DNA from: Capitulum mitella
Lineage: Eukaryota > Arthropoda > Thecostraca > Pollicipedomorpha > Pollicipedidae
NCBI GenBank assembly: GCA_030062745.1
Contig: CP099848.1
Coordinates: forward strand, 2,075,501 to 2,139,500
Reading direction: 5' to 3'
DNA: 64,000 nt
A program made the translations under genes and the position numbers. Position 1 is the first letter of the stretch; each line of letters starts with the position of its first letter. This document shows positions 26,020-37,500 of the stretch, in pieces. The notes beneath the pieces were generated by a model. That model was not told the origin of the DNA and searched no databases. It was given only the letters and a program-made list of their open reading frames with translations.

Positions 26020-27160
26020 TTAACTCGAATCAGTGAGCTTTCATCGAGTTTGTTTCATCTGCAGTCTGCGAGTTTCTGTCAACCAAGCCGCCCGAAGAGA
26101 GGTCTGATGGAGATGGGCTGGGCTCGTAATCATACGTAATAAACATTGTTTATTGCATCAGAACGAACCTCTCCCGGCACATCGAGGGTTATGTCGCATA
26201 TCTTTTTTTGCCTAAAGCACAAGAAACCAGTCGCGCCGATTTTTATTTTAACAAATCATTTCTTCCTCGCTCAATCATTTCTTCCTCGCTCATTATTTGT
26301 GAAGCTGTGAACACAGGAAGCCACGTGCGCTAGCATGCATGTGGGAGCTTCTTCATAGGAATTCGGGAACGCATGCGGGAGGCGCACAGAGCATAGAAAA
26401 GTCCTGAGCCGTCGCAAAGCGCAGCGCGCGATTTCCCGGCACACCGAGTCGTCCCCAGCGCGCAGCATTTATGCCGTCACGAAGCAAAACGTAACCAGTT
26501 TCCTCGATAGCGCATCCCACTACGAATGCAGTGGCGGATCCGACCGACCATATCGGGGGTCCAAACCACTTTAGATGAGTCAGAGGGTGGGACAACATAT
26601 GACATGAAACATACCGAACAAGACAAACATTTAATCGTTAAGAATTAGACGCCATGTTCCAAAATTAAACATGCATCGTGCTCAAGTCGGAAAATTCACA
26701 TTTTTTTTCTTGTCCGAAGAGTGTTGGGAGAAGCCGTGAATCCGTGCACCCTCACCGGGATCCACTCCTACTAGAAGGCTTCTCCCAAATGTGGATCTTG
26801 GGTCTGGGAAATGCAGGGATAGGGATTCGGTAAAAGAAGGCACATGGTCTCTTGAGCTCCACATTCTCCATAAAATTTAGGAATTCCGAACATCCGCCCA
26901 AAACGGAAAAAAGTTGTCGGGAAACGACAGACATGTACCGAACCTCCCTCCAAAACCCAGCCTGAATGCAGATAGGGAATAAAATATCATGAGTGCTATC
27001 TGTATCATTGCGTGAGGCTCAATAGTTTGTTTTGGGGTTACTTTCCACTCACTCGGCGTGCGTACGATGATTATGTCATCTTACAGCGTTGTACAAACAA
27101 AGGCACAGATCATGTTTTTGAACATAGGAGGTACAATCGTAATCGGTGAAAGTCACTCTG
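26020..27160. other. no gene seen
   Basis: Contains a direct duplication AATCATTTCTTCCTCGCTC (near 26250 and 26272) and otherwise short ORFs only. Confidence 0.45.
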
Positions 27161-27163
27161 CAT

Positions 27164-27312
27164 CAGAGGCACAGCCAAAGGGAACCCAGGGGGCCCGGCC
27201 CCCTTAGGCATGCATGTTTTGTGGAAACCATCGCACATCTTCCCGACAGGTGATTTTCGTATGATTTAAGTTTACAATGAGCTCCGCCCCCCCCCCCTTA
27301 AGAAAATCCTGC
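27164..27312. mobile_element. family B MITE, right end truncated
   Basis: CAGAGGCACAGCC, CCCTTAGGC, CATCTTCCCGACAGG, AATGAGCTCCGCCCC, AAGAAAATCCTG. The terminal repeat CGTCCCTG is missing. Confidence 0.65.
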
Positions 27313-28249
27313 TCTTCATACGACGGGTGGCAGTGTCATGGCGTGACTCTCGCCCGACATAAGGATTTCCACCTACGTCCCCGGCAAGGGAGGTGGTTGC
27401 CACCCCTTGCCCATGTCGCCCTTAACTGAGATAGAGCGGCGAAACAAAGACGAGCATATGGGTAAACTTTTCTGATTCTTATGACGTATGATTCGAATCC
27501 TTAAGGTCACCTGGTGGCCTCTCAGGTCACAGCAAAGAAACATCACGCCGTTTGCCGTCTTCGTCGTCATCGTAATAGTTTTATAACTGGAGAGCTTGCA
27601 AGCCACGCTTTTATAGTGGCTTGGTATTAGAATTGATCAGCCTTTGTATTCAGCGACGGTTTTAGTTTTCCGGGTCAAAGTCAGGCCAGCGAGTAGTGGA
27701 ATGTCATTGCTATCTCTTATGACATGGCTTATATCAAAAACTAGGTTTCAGAAACACAGAATAGTGTTCTGATTACCGGGGGGGGGGGGTAAAAATATCT
27801 ACCGATGCTGAAATCAGCACCAAAAATTATCTTAAGACCGGTTCAAATACATTGTGAGGTCAAATAAGGCCGGTGACCTCATTTGACCTGGGAAAGGTCA
27901 CTGTTCATACGTTGAAACAGTCATGAATGAAAAGCTGGCCCCATACGTCCTCAAATATCGGAAAAAGGAGCCAAAACGTAACCCAGATGTAGAAAATCGA
28001 CTCGCAAGGTCTCGTGAATGACCTCATAACTGGGTGACCTGACATGATCACGCAATGATTTGTTTTGGAAAAGATGCGGAAAGGATGTTAAGTCAACTGC
28101 AGTAAGTTTCGAGTTGTTTACTCAGGCCGTTCGCCTGTAATCTCAGAACAACCTCATGGGGGTGGCAACCCTGCTCGTCCGCGAGAGTTAGTCAAAATGT
28201 TCAATACGTCAACGACAAAAAAAACTCAAGATCAAAACCTGTCAACAGG

Positions 28250-28415
28250 AGCGGTGGAACCTCTGTAGAGTTGGGTGGCGGTGGCAGACGTGATTTTTAC
28301 CTTGTTTCTTTCCATGCAACGCCATGGAGTTAATGTTAAACGTTGCTCAAAGTTGGGGGGCATCTGCCCATCTTGCCCCCTCGGTTCCAACGCCCCTGCC
28401 TGTTAGCTATACGAA
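28250..28415. mobile_element. family C repeat
   Basis: CCATGCAACGCCATGGAGTT and AATGTTAAACG with flanking G/C runs, diverged from the copies at 10.0 and 1.7 kb. Confidence 0.45.
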
Positions 28416-28461
28416 TTTGCTCTTGCGCTTCGGAATTGAAGACCCAGGAAAGAGACTTCGT

Positions 28462-28626
28462 CAGAGGCGCAGCCAACAGGGGGCTCGGGTGCCCGGGCCC
28501 CCCTTAGGCCCGCAGTTTTTGCGAAAACCATTGTACATCGTCTTCCCGGCAGGCGGTTTACGAATGATTTCAGATCATCCTGAGCTCCGCCCCCTCCCCC
28601 TTAAGAAAATCCTGGCTGAGCCCCTG
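28462..28626. mobile_element. family B MITE, complete
   Basis: CAGAGGCGCAGCC at the left, GGCTGAGCCCCTG at the right, and a GGGCCCCCCTTAGGCCCGC body. Flanking 8-mers GACTTCGT/AACGAGGT match only partly. Confidence 0.7.
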
Positions 28627-28907
28627 AACGAGGTACACATACTCCGTGGTCCCTCCTCTTGATGTGCTAGTGCTTACGGAACCTTGCACAAGAAGACTGG
28701 CGTACTGGGAAGCTACAAAGGTCCTTGTACGATTTCTTACATTGCGAAGGTGAACAACTTGCACTGCCTACGAACTTGTTTTTGAAGTTCAGCGTACATG
28801 AATTCTGCGAAGCGGTACATCCGAAGATACGCATAACGCGACGGAAAGTAGAAGGCCTTCTTCCAAGGACGTCATATCCGGTACCTGCTAGATTTTTTTC
28901 GAATGTC

Positions 28908-29066
28908 CAAAGGCGCGGCCGGGGGGGTGGCCGGGGACCCATGCCCCTCGAGACCCGTATTTTTTTAAACCATAGCACATCGTCTTCCCGCTAGGCGGTT
29001 TTCGTACGATTTCAGTTCACACTGACCTCCGCCCCCCCCCCCCAGATAATCCTGGCTGCGTCCCTG
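28908..29066. mobile_element. family B MITE with perfect 8-bp duplication
   Basis: CAAAGGCGCGGCC to GGCTGCGTCCCTG, flanked on both sides by CGAATGTC (28900-28907 and 29067-29074). Confidence 0.88.
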
Positions 29067-29088
29067 CGAATGTCTTATTGTCCTGACT

Positions 29089-29268
29089 GATACAGCTTGC
29101 CTTTCAAATTGCCTGGCTGTGTGATCATAACCGGTCGAGGAGCTTCCACTGACGGTGTAATGCCAGCTTTCTGGCGGGATGTTCGTTAAGTGCAGCGTGC
29201 TCCAGCCAGAACCTCTGGGTGCCGCCGCAGCGAGCTCCGTGCGGTAAGACGACTCCGACTCCGCCTGC
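29089..29268 (-). other. possible exon, weakly fibronectin III-like
   Basis: A minus frame open through a GC-rich island reads AESESSYRTELAAAAPRGSG, then WSTLHLTNIPPESWHYTVSG. The L-x-L-x-x-I-P-P-x-x-x-Y-x-V pattern resembles the end of an FN3 domain. An acceptor-like GATCGCAG precedes it. No partner exon found, so this is only a candidate. Confidence 0.25.
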
Positions 29269-29830
29269 GATCTGGCTGTGACGCTCCCGATCTCATCCCA
29301 TTCTCCGCAGCCGACTGTTCTCCGTCTGCTCATCCTCCCCACACTTTCCTCCCCCCCACCATTACCAGATGACGTTCCGCCCCGTTCGATCGGGCCGATC
29401 CCCGGCCAGCGGTTGTCGTCGGAGCAGCGTCTCCCCCCCCCCCGTGACCCGACGGGCCGCCGATTGATCGGGTGCCGCCGCCGCCGGCGGCCAAGATGGC
29501 GGCCGACGATGGATGCCCGGTTCCTTCCGGCCGCGCCGGCCCCCGGCGCGCGCCCGCCCGCCGCCGGGGGCGCCAATGGACCGCGACGAGCCCCGCTTTC
29601 ATCAGCGGCCACCCCGTCGGCGGCCAACTCGACGCAACTGCGCGCATAAATCGCCGCTCGTTACGGCCTGCTTTTCCTGCGCGCGGTCTGGTGTGCGGCC
29701 GGCTGCCGTCGTGTCGGTTGCTCCGTCTCTCGCCCCCCAGCCCGCCCGCCGAGCAGAGGTTCCCCTCACAGACAGCGCTTGAAACGAGTTTCGGGACTTC
29801 CGATGCAAGCTCGTGCAGCACTTGATTGTT
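29190..29830. promoter_or_regulatory. GC/CpG-rich island, possible promoter or first exon
   Basis: Very CpG-rich against AT-rich flanks. Contains CAAGATGGCGGCC at 29491-29503, which is both a strong start-codon context and a YY1-type motif. Open in several frames, so no ORF can be chosen. Confidence 0.35.
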
Positions 29831-30305
29831 CGCTGGAAATATCTGGGAATATGAGCAAATGACATGGTATGATTCAACTCGTTCACCCGTATCGGCTGCA
29901 AAATCAGTCATGGTTGGATTCTTAATTCTAGGAATGTCAACGAGGAAGCACCATCATAAGTTGGAGAACGTTTCGGGAAACTTGGACTTGAAGTGGATCT
30001 GAACGAGTCGCGAACGACTTTTTAGTTGAATACACCCATTCTGTTTGGTCTGGGAAGAAGCTGACAACGATCAAATTCCCTCTAATCGTGATCAGTTAAC
30101 AAAAGGAAATATGGATAAGAAATATTCTGGCGGCAAAAAGAACTTGGTATCTAACAAGAGAGAACCTGGATTGGCCCAAACAGTCAAAAAAAGCATAGAC
30201 ATTCTGCTTCTGAAATCAACATTGACATCGATATTTACAAAGCGACGTCGACATTCCTGAAGGGACTGTGCTAGCATGATAAATAAACTAAACAAACTAA
30301 ATAAA

Positions 30306-30518
30306 CTAAATCGAATTAAAGTTCATTTCAGCACTGTCAAGAGTAACTGTCCCGTCGCGGCGGTTATGTGAGACCAAGTTATCCTTAGCTGCCGTATTAC
30401 ATACACTCGATGGATGTTGCACTGAGTGTTCCTTCAGCTGGCTTCGCAGCTTCACTTCTGTGACTACAAAAAAAACTATAACGGAAAGTATGGAAAAGAA
30501 CGTCTTTTTCTGTTGCAT
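30306..30518 (-). CDS. possible small membrane or secreted protein, or first exon
   Basis: ATG at 30516-30518, 70 codons. MQQKKTFF then a hydrophobic ILSVIVFFVVTEV helix, then a hydrophilic part, as in a type II signal anchor or signal peptide. Not recognised. Confidence 0.3.
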   Translation of the reverse strand: MQQKKTFFSILSVIVFFVVTEVKLRSQLKEHSVQHPSSVCNTAAKDNLVSHNRRDGTVTLDSAEMNFNSI

Positions 30519-30546
30519 ATTTCAGAGAAATGGTTGTGGGGTGATG

Positions 30547-30856
30547 TTACGGATTAGAGTCCTTGTTGAGTATAGGTTCTTGCAGCGGCGGTACACGGTA
30601 GGTACCAACGGTACATTGGACGAACGGAGTACAGACTTTGTGTCCTAATTTTGTCGCTGTTTGGTGATAAATTTCCAGATAGCTGGCGTTCAGTGTTTGC
30701 AGCTTCGGAGGACGTACATATCTTCTGAAAGGCTTCGCATTTCTTAGGAAGCCTGAAGTCCGTGGCGATCTCACACGCCTGACAAGTTGGGTAGATTGCG
30801 TCGATTTCAGAACTGAGGTTGAGGTTGTCTCTGTTCGCGCCACCGACGCCACGACT
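30547..30856 (-). other. possible terminal exon, unrecognised
   Basis: After an acceptor-like TTTCTCAG, an open frame of about 100 codons runs to TGA (VRSPRTSGFLRNAKPFRRYV; KLGHKVCTPFVQCTVGTYRV). No ATG at its start; it could be a 3' exon or chance. Confidence 0.25.
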
Positions 30857-31625
30857 CCTGAGAAATAAGCATGTTTTTGTGATGTTTTTGGCAGGTATTT
30901 TTCATCGCCTTAGTGGCTAGGGTCAGAGGCATGCAGATGTGATTTCTCTCCTTGCGACATCATTAATGCCACTGCTTATGTTCAAACGTTGGCGAGATCG
31001 CCTGCCTGCTCGTGCTGTGGGCTGCTGCGCCCTTGGTTTCGGGAGATGCAGGACTTTGTAAAATGTACCCGGGGCCCTCCAATGTATCGCAGATTTAGGC
31101 TAGCTCTACGGTGCTTTACTGCTTTACTTTAGTGGCGAAGTAGAGACCAGATTTTATGTCTCGACCAATTCAACGTTTTCTCAATTTCTTCTTCATGGTG
31201 ATTTTTAACCGTAGAAAATCGTGTAGACGGATGCTCACCGCAGTATCCGTTGACTACGACATGATGCTGCGGTTATAATGAGATTGCAAGTAAAACGCAG
31301 CATTGCCTTGAAACATGAATGCGGTCTTTCAGATCTTCAGGCATCAGAGAAGTAGCAAACTTTCCTGAAAAATGTCCTGACCTTGTGTTGACATTTCTAT
31401 GCGTTGAACATTTCTGTACACATCAAAATACATCTGGCCTGTTGGTTTGTTTGTTGTTTCGATGTTTGTTTTTCGATCGTTTGTTTGTTGTTTCGATGGA
31501 ATCGAATCGATCGAATCATCAAATCACCAATCGGAAGTTTACATTTCTATATCCCATCTAGTCCGTATTCTGGTAGAAATTCCCCACACTGCGACGTAAC
31601 ATTATTCCGATTAGTTGGCTTCTGA

Positions 31626-31897
31626 TCAGGGACGTAGCCAAGGGAGGCCATGGGGGCCATGCTCCCCCCCCTGAGTCAAGCGGTCTACAGTAGATATATA
31701 GCGATTTCGCACGAATACGCAATCGTGATCATATATATACTCTGCAAAAACAAGCATTATATGTATTCCTGTCGGTTAAAAAGGCGTCAGTTACGTAAAA
31801 TCCCTGGTTTTTCCTATAAACTTCGTCATATGCCAGTGGTGTATGACAAAATTTGACATTTCTCCCCCCCCCCGAGGAAAATCCTGGCTACGTGCCT
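31626..31897. mobile_element. family A MITE copy 3, complete
   Basis: TCAGGGACGTAGCC to GGCTACGTGCCT, flanked by GCTTCTGA and GCTTCGGA (7 of 8). Confidence 0.85.
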
Positions 31898-32920
31898 GCT
31901 TCGGATACTTGGCTTCCGAAAGTACTTCAGATTACACGTTCGCTAATATTTCGACGTAATATACGCTAATGCTGAAAGAACTTGAGATAAATGCACCTAC
32001 GAATTATGCTGCAGCAAAAATAAAAACAAAATCACGCCGCGATTGAACCATGAAGTTGAACCTGTAACTGATGGTGCAGTGTGCGCAAAATGATAACTAT
32101 AATGCGGAGTATTTTAAGGTTTTCCTCTCCTTTGAAGTTCACGTATAGTAAAGTATCCCAGAAATACCCCTATGACTGTGTAGTGGCAGCCAGCCAATGG
32201 AACAACAGAGTGTATAAAAATTAAAAATAAAAGCCCAGGCCGCCAGCATATACCAACGGGAGGAGAATAGAGTCTTCACGAGTCACTCTGAATAGGAAAT
32301 ACAGACTGCAATGCAGAAAGATGCGCAGCATGCTTCACACACCACTGATCGCGACATCTCTCGTCCCATTAACGAGAAACTCACGCTCTGTTTCTCTGTT
32401 GATTCACTCGCTTTGCAGACCGATACGCAAGCCCCGATTACGGCAGCGACCCTCCTGCTTGCTATGCGGCAGCGTGGCTGTACCCCCGGCGGCGGATACA
32501 TTAGCGCTGCCGAGTCGGCGGCCCGGCCGCCAGCCTTTGAGGATAGGCGGGTCTGGGAGAAGACCGCGCCGGCCGGCCCAGCCGAGTGTCATGTTTTATT
32601 CACGTCATAATACGTCATACGAATTAATTACGCCGGCCGCCGGGGCGAGGGGAGCCGGAGACGGAGACAATCAGAGAAGTGGCGCTCCGGAGGGGAGCGC
32701 CGGCCGGCAGGGCAGCGGCACAGACCCGCCGCCGCTGCCGGACCAGCGGCGGACCGCAGGACGGTATGGTTCCAGAGCAGACTTGGCCGGGTCAGCGGCA
32801 TGACCGGACAGGACCAGGAGGGACACAAACAGAGGTCCAGGCAGATTCCACCAAGCTGTCGGTAGGGATTTATACAACTTTATGACGCCTAGAAGTTATG
32901 GCGCTCAAAAACAACGCTTG
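31898..32920. other. no supported gene; GC-rich patch at 32.48-32.83 kb
   Basis: The GC patch is open in several plus and minus frames (for example GDGDNQRSGAPEGSAGRQGS on plus), with a GT donor-like site near 32764. Frame competition prevents a call. Confidence 0.35.
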
Positions 32921-32921
32921 T

Positions 32922-32922
<1 letters not shown>

Positions 32923-32972
<50 letters not shown>

Positions 32973-33054
32973 ACTTTGGAAGCAATCCTTCGAGACATTC
33001 GTTAGTAAAGATGACCGCATAATGCTAATTATGCGGTCCTGCACCAATATGTCT

Positions 33055-33100
<46 letters not shown>

Positions 33101-33162
33101 TATGCTGAAAATTTCTGATATATATATATATATAAACACATATCCAGAAATTTTCAGCATAT
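32923..33162. repeat. cluster of AT tracts and two perfect hairpins
   Basis: (AT)n at about 32927-32962 and 33055-33098. GACCGCATAAT-gcta-ATTATGCGGTC at 33013-33038. ATATGCTGAAAATTTCTG (33100-33117) is mirrored exactly at 33145-33162. Confidence 0.9.
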
Positions 33163-34438
33163 ACCTAAAAATTGCGAAGCCTGGAACAATAGTGTTGTCA
33201 TTGCATGATAATGCTATCAAATGGTTACGTCATCCGCCACCGCAGGTTCTTGTGGCGGTAGTCACGCCAAGGTTGACGCCTATCACATAGCCGGGCCTCC
33301 TTTTCCCACATCAGTCTCGCCTCCGTTCGCCAGCTGTCAGGGCCGACATAAACATTCACAGCGCGCGACAGCGTGGCCAGACGGGCGCCTTCTCGTCGGT
33401 AGTCCCAAACCATCTGATAGCCGCCACACCACGTCACTGTGAACACGGCCGAGCTCCTCACTGTGACAGTCCCAGACCGTCACATATGGCCGTAACAGCA
33501 CGTCACGGTGCTACCCTGGCCACCACGGCACGCCATGGTGTTATCTTGGCTGTGTTCCGTCCAATTCAAAGCCGGTCTTCAATCGTCGTCTTACAAGCTA
33601 GAAATCTGACATTCCCCTCGAACGAAACAAGCCAAACGATCCACGAAACCTTTATTAACAACAAACACGCGTTCCAAAAGAGCACGGAATACTCGCACCG
33701 GAAAATACCCAAGTTGGGTCGTTCGCATTCTCAACAACATTAAAATGGAGGATTTAGCCGACGCAATACGACGTGCGGCCAAAATTCACCGCCCAACTGC
33801 GCGCCAACCCGGAAAGCAGACATTCCCCACATATAAAAAATACCAAAGCGGTAACTCGGCACCATTCGTAAAATAACGGAAGCTATTGCAGGTCACTAGT
33901 GATGGCCCGTACCCGGCTGTGTGTCACGGGTCTTGGAAGAGGAATCCCTGGGCAAGGCCGCCGTGGGAGCCAACGCTCGGCTGTGCGCAACAGGACCTCG
34001 GGTCTCAGTCCCGGCCTGCGAAGTGTACTGCCAGCACTCCAAGACGACTCCCGCAGCTGTAGTGTGTTCAAAGTTACCACCCTTCGATTCCGGCGATCCT
34101 GGGACGTTGCAGACGCTTGAACAGCGCCGACAGGCTGACAAATCGGACGATTTCACGGAGGCACAACGGCTAAACGCCGCCGTGGCCAGCAGTCAAGACC
34201 GGCTCGTTGTACACGGCACCAGATGCCCAAAAACACGGACCGCGCGGCCCGGCCGGGCCATGGACCTCAAACGCATTGCACCTATCCGCAGCGGGCGGGA
34301 TCCGAAGCCAGTTGCGCTGTGGAGAGCAGGGCGAGCGGTGGTGGAGTCCAGACATGCAGCACCGTGGACAGCTGACGTGTTCTGGCGTTCGTGACATATG
34401 GACACAAACGCAGGCGAGCGCCGTAGAAAAATAACCAT
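33163..34438. other. downstream of LMAN1; no supported gene
   Basis: GC-rich from 33.9 to 34.4 kb, with long frames open on both strands and no ATG or splice support. Around 33430-33550 the phrase CACGTCACNGTG recurs. Confidence 0.4.
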
Positions 34439-34444
34439 TTTAAT
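34439..34444 (-). terminator. possible ATTAAA poly(A) signal of LMAN1
   Basis: ATTAAA on the minus strand 28 bases after the LMAN1 stop codon. It would give a very short 3' UTR, so a downstream AATAAA (33651-33656, minus) is an alternative. Confidence 0.3.
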
Positions 34445-34472
34445 GGAAGATTCGCTGACGAGTCCACGCCGC

Positions 34473-34509
34473 TTAGTAGAATTTCTTTGCCGCAGCCTGC
34501 TTATTGTCT
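34473..34509 (-). CDS. LMAN1: LMAN1 coding exon 8: cytosolic tail with KKFY signal
   Basis: Acceptor TTTCAG before 34509. Eleven residues, DNKQAAAKKFY, then TAA at 34473-34475. The dilysine is at -4/-3 and two aromatics at -2/-1, the standard arrangement of the COPI retrieval and COPII export code of ERGIC-53 (usually KKFF). Too short for ordinary ORF finding; found by matching phase 2 and the expected tail. Confidence 0.93.
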
Positions 34510-37500
34510 CTGAAACATAAAATGTATTCTGATAAACACGGCCAGACTAGGAAACGTTCTAAACGACCTGAAGACACCATAACAAGTCAATGAGATACCC
34601 TAAAGCATAAACTACTTCAGAACAGTAAAATGACAAACCATAGCCACCCATACGGCAAACAGCAAATGACACCGTGCAGCACTCGACAGAAATAATTATC
34701 CCACTTTGACCATTAGGAGAAAGCTGCAGTATCAGTATCAGTCGATGGATCAAGGCTGAACTCCGCCTCCCCGCCTCTACTAGCGGCCACGCATTCTGCA
34801 TGAACACTCCTCCACTGCATTTGGGAAAAATCCTCACGTTGCCCGTACCGACCAGCATTCCCCGTCCGGCCGTGTGATCACTGAGTGCCTCCTACTACGG
34901 GCCATCAGGCCGGTGCCGCTCACCTATACGTCAGGAACGCCACGATGACAAGCAGCTGGACGGCGGCGGCGCCCAGAAACACGGCGATCGTGACGCAGCC
35001 GCCGCCGCTGGGCGCGCACGCCGGCGGCGGCTGCTGCAGACGCTGAGCCGTGATGCTCATGTCGCGCTTCACCATGTTCAGGCCGTCGCGCAGCTCGTTC
35101 AGCACCTGCGAGGCGGCGGCGGCGGCGGCGCCGGGGTCATCACGGGTCATCACGGGTCGCTTGGAGGCAGTATGCTCGACAAGGGTCTGCGGGGAAACTG
35201 AATGCTGTTCGCTGCATGCCACGGAAATGAAGCAAAGCAGCCGTGCATGCCTGGTTTTGGCCCACTGTCAACGAGTCACCCAAAAGAACTTCTGCGAACA
35301 AACCACAAGCCGAATAATCAGCACGACTTAAGGAGTCCACCCGATACGCATAATTACACACTTGCCACACCGACCACAAAGAGCTGAAGACCTGCATCAG
35401 AAAACAGAGAACAAACTACGACTGGTAGCGTCCGAGATCACTGCGCGGCGCCTGAGATGTTCAACACTGCTGGTGCGAGGTCCACCACAGCACGGCAGGC
35501 GGCGGACATCGGTCACCTGGGCGGCGCGCTCACCTTCTTATCCTCGAACACGCTGCCGGCTCCGCCAGTCTGCTGCACGGTGCCCACCGGCTTCTGCTGG
35601 TTCTGCAGAATCGTGTGCGACCGCTGGTTGATCTCGCCCACGAAGTTCCTGCGGGCGGGGCGGGGCGGGCAGCGTCAGCGCAGGGCGCCGGCCCCGCAGC
35701 TGCAGGCGGCCTCAGTTGGCCGGCAGATGACGGCCTCCACACGGCTCGGGACGGGAGAGAGCCACCCGCGGGGTCTGAACAACCCTCCCAGCGAACGCCA
35801 GTGTGCGGAGAGGCCGCTGCGGGCAGCGGGCCTCATATCGTGATTTCCGTCCGAGATCTGCTGCTGGGAGGCACAGGTCCAATCTTGGGTTTCATTTTCC
35901 TTTGTCCAGAACATCAGTTACTGGGTAGCTTATACGTTTTGCGAGCAAGCGGCACGCGTATGCAATTTATCAAGCATCACGCGCCTCAATGACGCACTTT
36001 CATCCCAAACTAAACCAGGAATACTGATAACGGGGTGCTCACACGCTGTCGTATCACATACAATGCCACCGAACAGCGCTGTCAGACAGATAATGGATGG
36101 GTGGGGCCGAATACAGCATCAACCTTTCATCAGGATTCAGCATTTTCCGCTACTTGCCTGTCCCAGCCGGTTAAAACCAGTCTGGAACGGCATTAATTAA
36201 GTCAGTTATGTCTGAGTATGTTTGCAGTGCGTCCAAACCAGCCTGTATTTTGCAATCCGAGCAATAAAAGCATGCGTGTCGTAGTACATTCCTGTGGAAT
36301 GATACTGCGTCAGTAGTACCCACGTACGTGACATATAACGTTGACTGTTACCTCATCGTGAAATTAAAGAGGGAAAACATGCCGCTACGGGCCGGCCCCG
36401 GCCATCCGCGAGCTGCACCGTAGTGAGGAAAGGCCTCTGTTTTTGTCTCACGAACTCCATCCCACCCACGATCACCATTCGCAACTGCACGCCCTCTATC
36501 AGGCGGACGCGGCCGTACGGCGCAGGACCGACCGGTGGCGCCAGCGCGTGCTGCGGCTCTGGTCCGACCTCTGCGGCCGGACCAGCAGAGGTGTCCGCAC
36601 CACCACGCCGGATGCTCAGCGACCGCGGCCGTTCAATTCGTCCCGCCACGCTGGCCCAGCGGCGCCTGAACCCTCTGAAGCCGGCGGCTTCTGAACTGTC
36701 TTTTGTCTGATACCTATTCTTCCTTTCCCATATTTAATGTCGACGTACGTTCCAAAAGGCAGACAACGAGTGGATGTCTTTCAATATCCCCTCTTTTTCA
36801 GATACAATACAATGGCATGAATGTCGCTTTGGTGCAATTCAGCCAAATTAAGATCACGCGCCTTAATCTGAGTTCAGGCAGGGTCGCGTACTTAATGTGA
36901 CGGACAGATACGCCATTCAACGGTACGCCGGCGCGCCAGCACGTCCGCCGGGCGGCGCACCCACTCACTTGATCTCGCGCGACGTCTGCACGATCTCGCG
37001 CTGGTTGTTCAGCACGGCGTCCACCTCGTGCCTCCGGATGGTGTCCAGCACGGGCTGCTGGCCGACGGGCGGCGGCTGCTGGCCGGCCGGCGCCGGCTGG
37101 CCGCCGACGGCCGCCTGCTGGCTGAGCGCGCTCAGCGTGCGCTCCTGGCGGCCGATGATCTCGTCCATCTTGCGGTGCAGCTCGCGGATCGTTCTCGTAG
37201 ATCTGGCTCTGGCCGTCGAAGATCTGGCGCAGCTCGCGCGACGTCTCCGGGTCGAAGTCGTCGTCGAACTCGTCGTCCTTCTTGGCGTCCGGGTGTTCGC
37301 GGCGGTAGCTGGCGGCGGACGGAGCTCGTGAGACAGACAGGAAGACGTCCTCACCGCGGAAAGAGGGACACTGCCGTCGGCTACGACCGCAATATCTAGA
37401 TGGGCTTTCAAGTTTGGGCACAAAGGAAACACGACCGACGCAAAACATTACAAAATGTCGGGCGATGTAAACGCGACAGTATCTCGTTCAAGCTGATGTT

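Noticed and set aside
33921..34394. 157-codon plus ORF downstream of LMAN1
   Set aside because: Starts without ATG, two other frames are equally open in this GC-rich patch, and no motif is visible.
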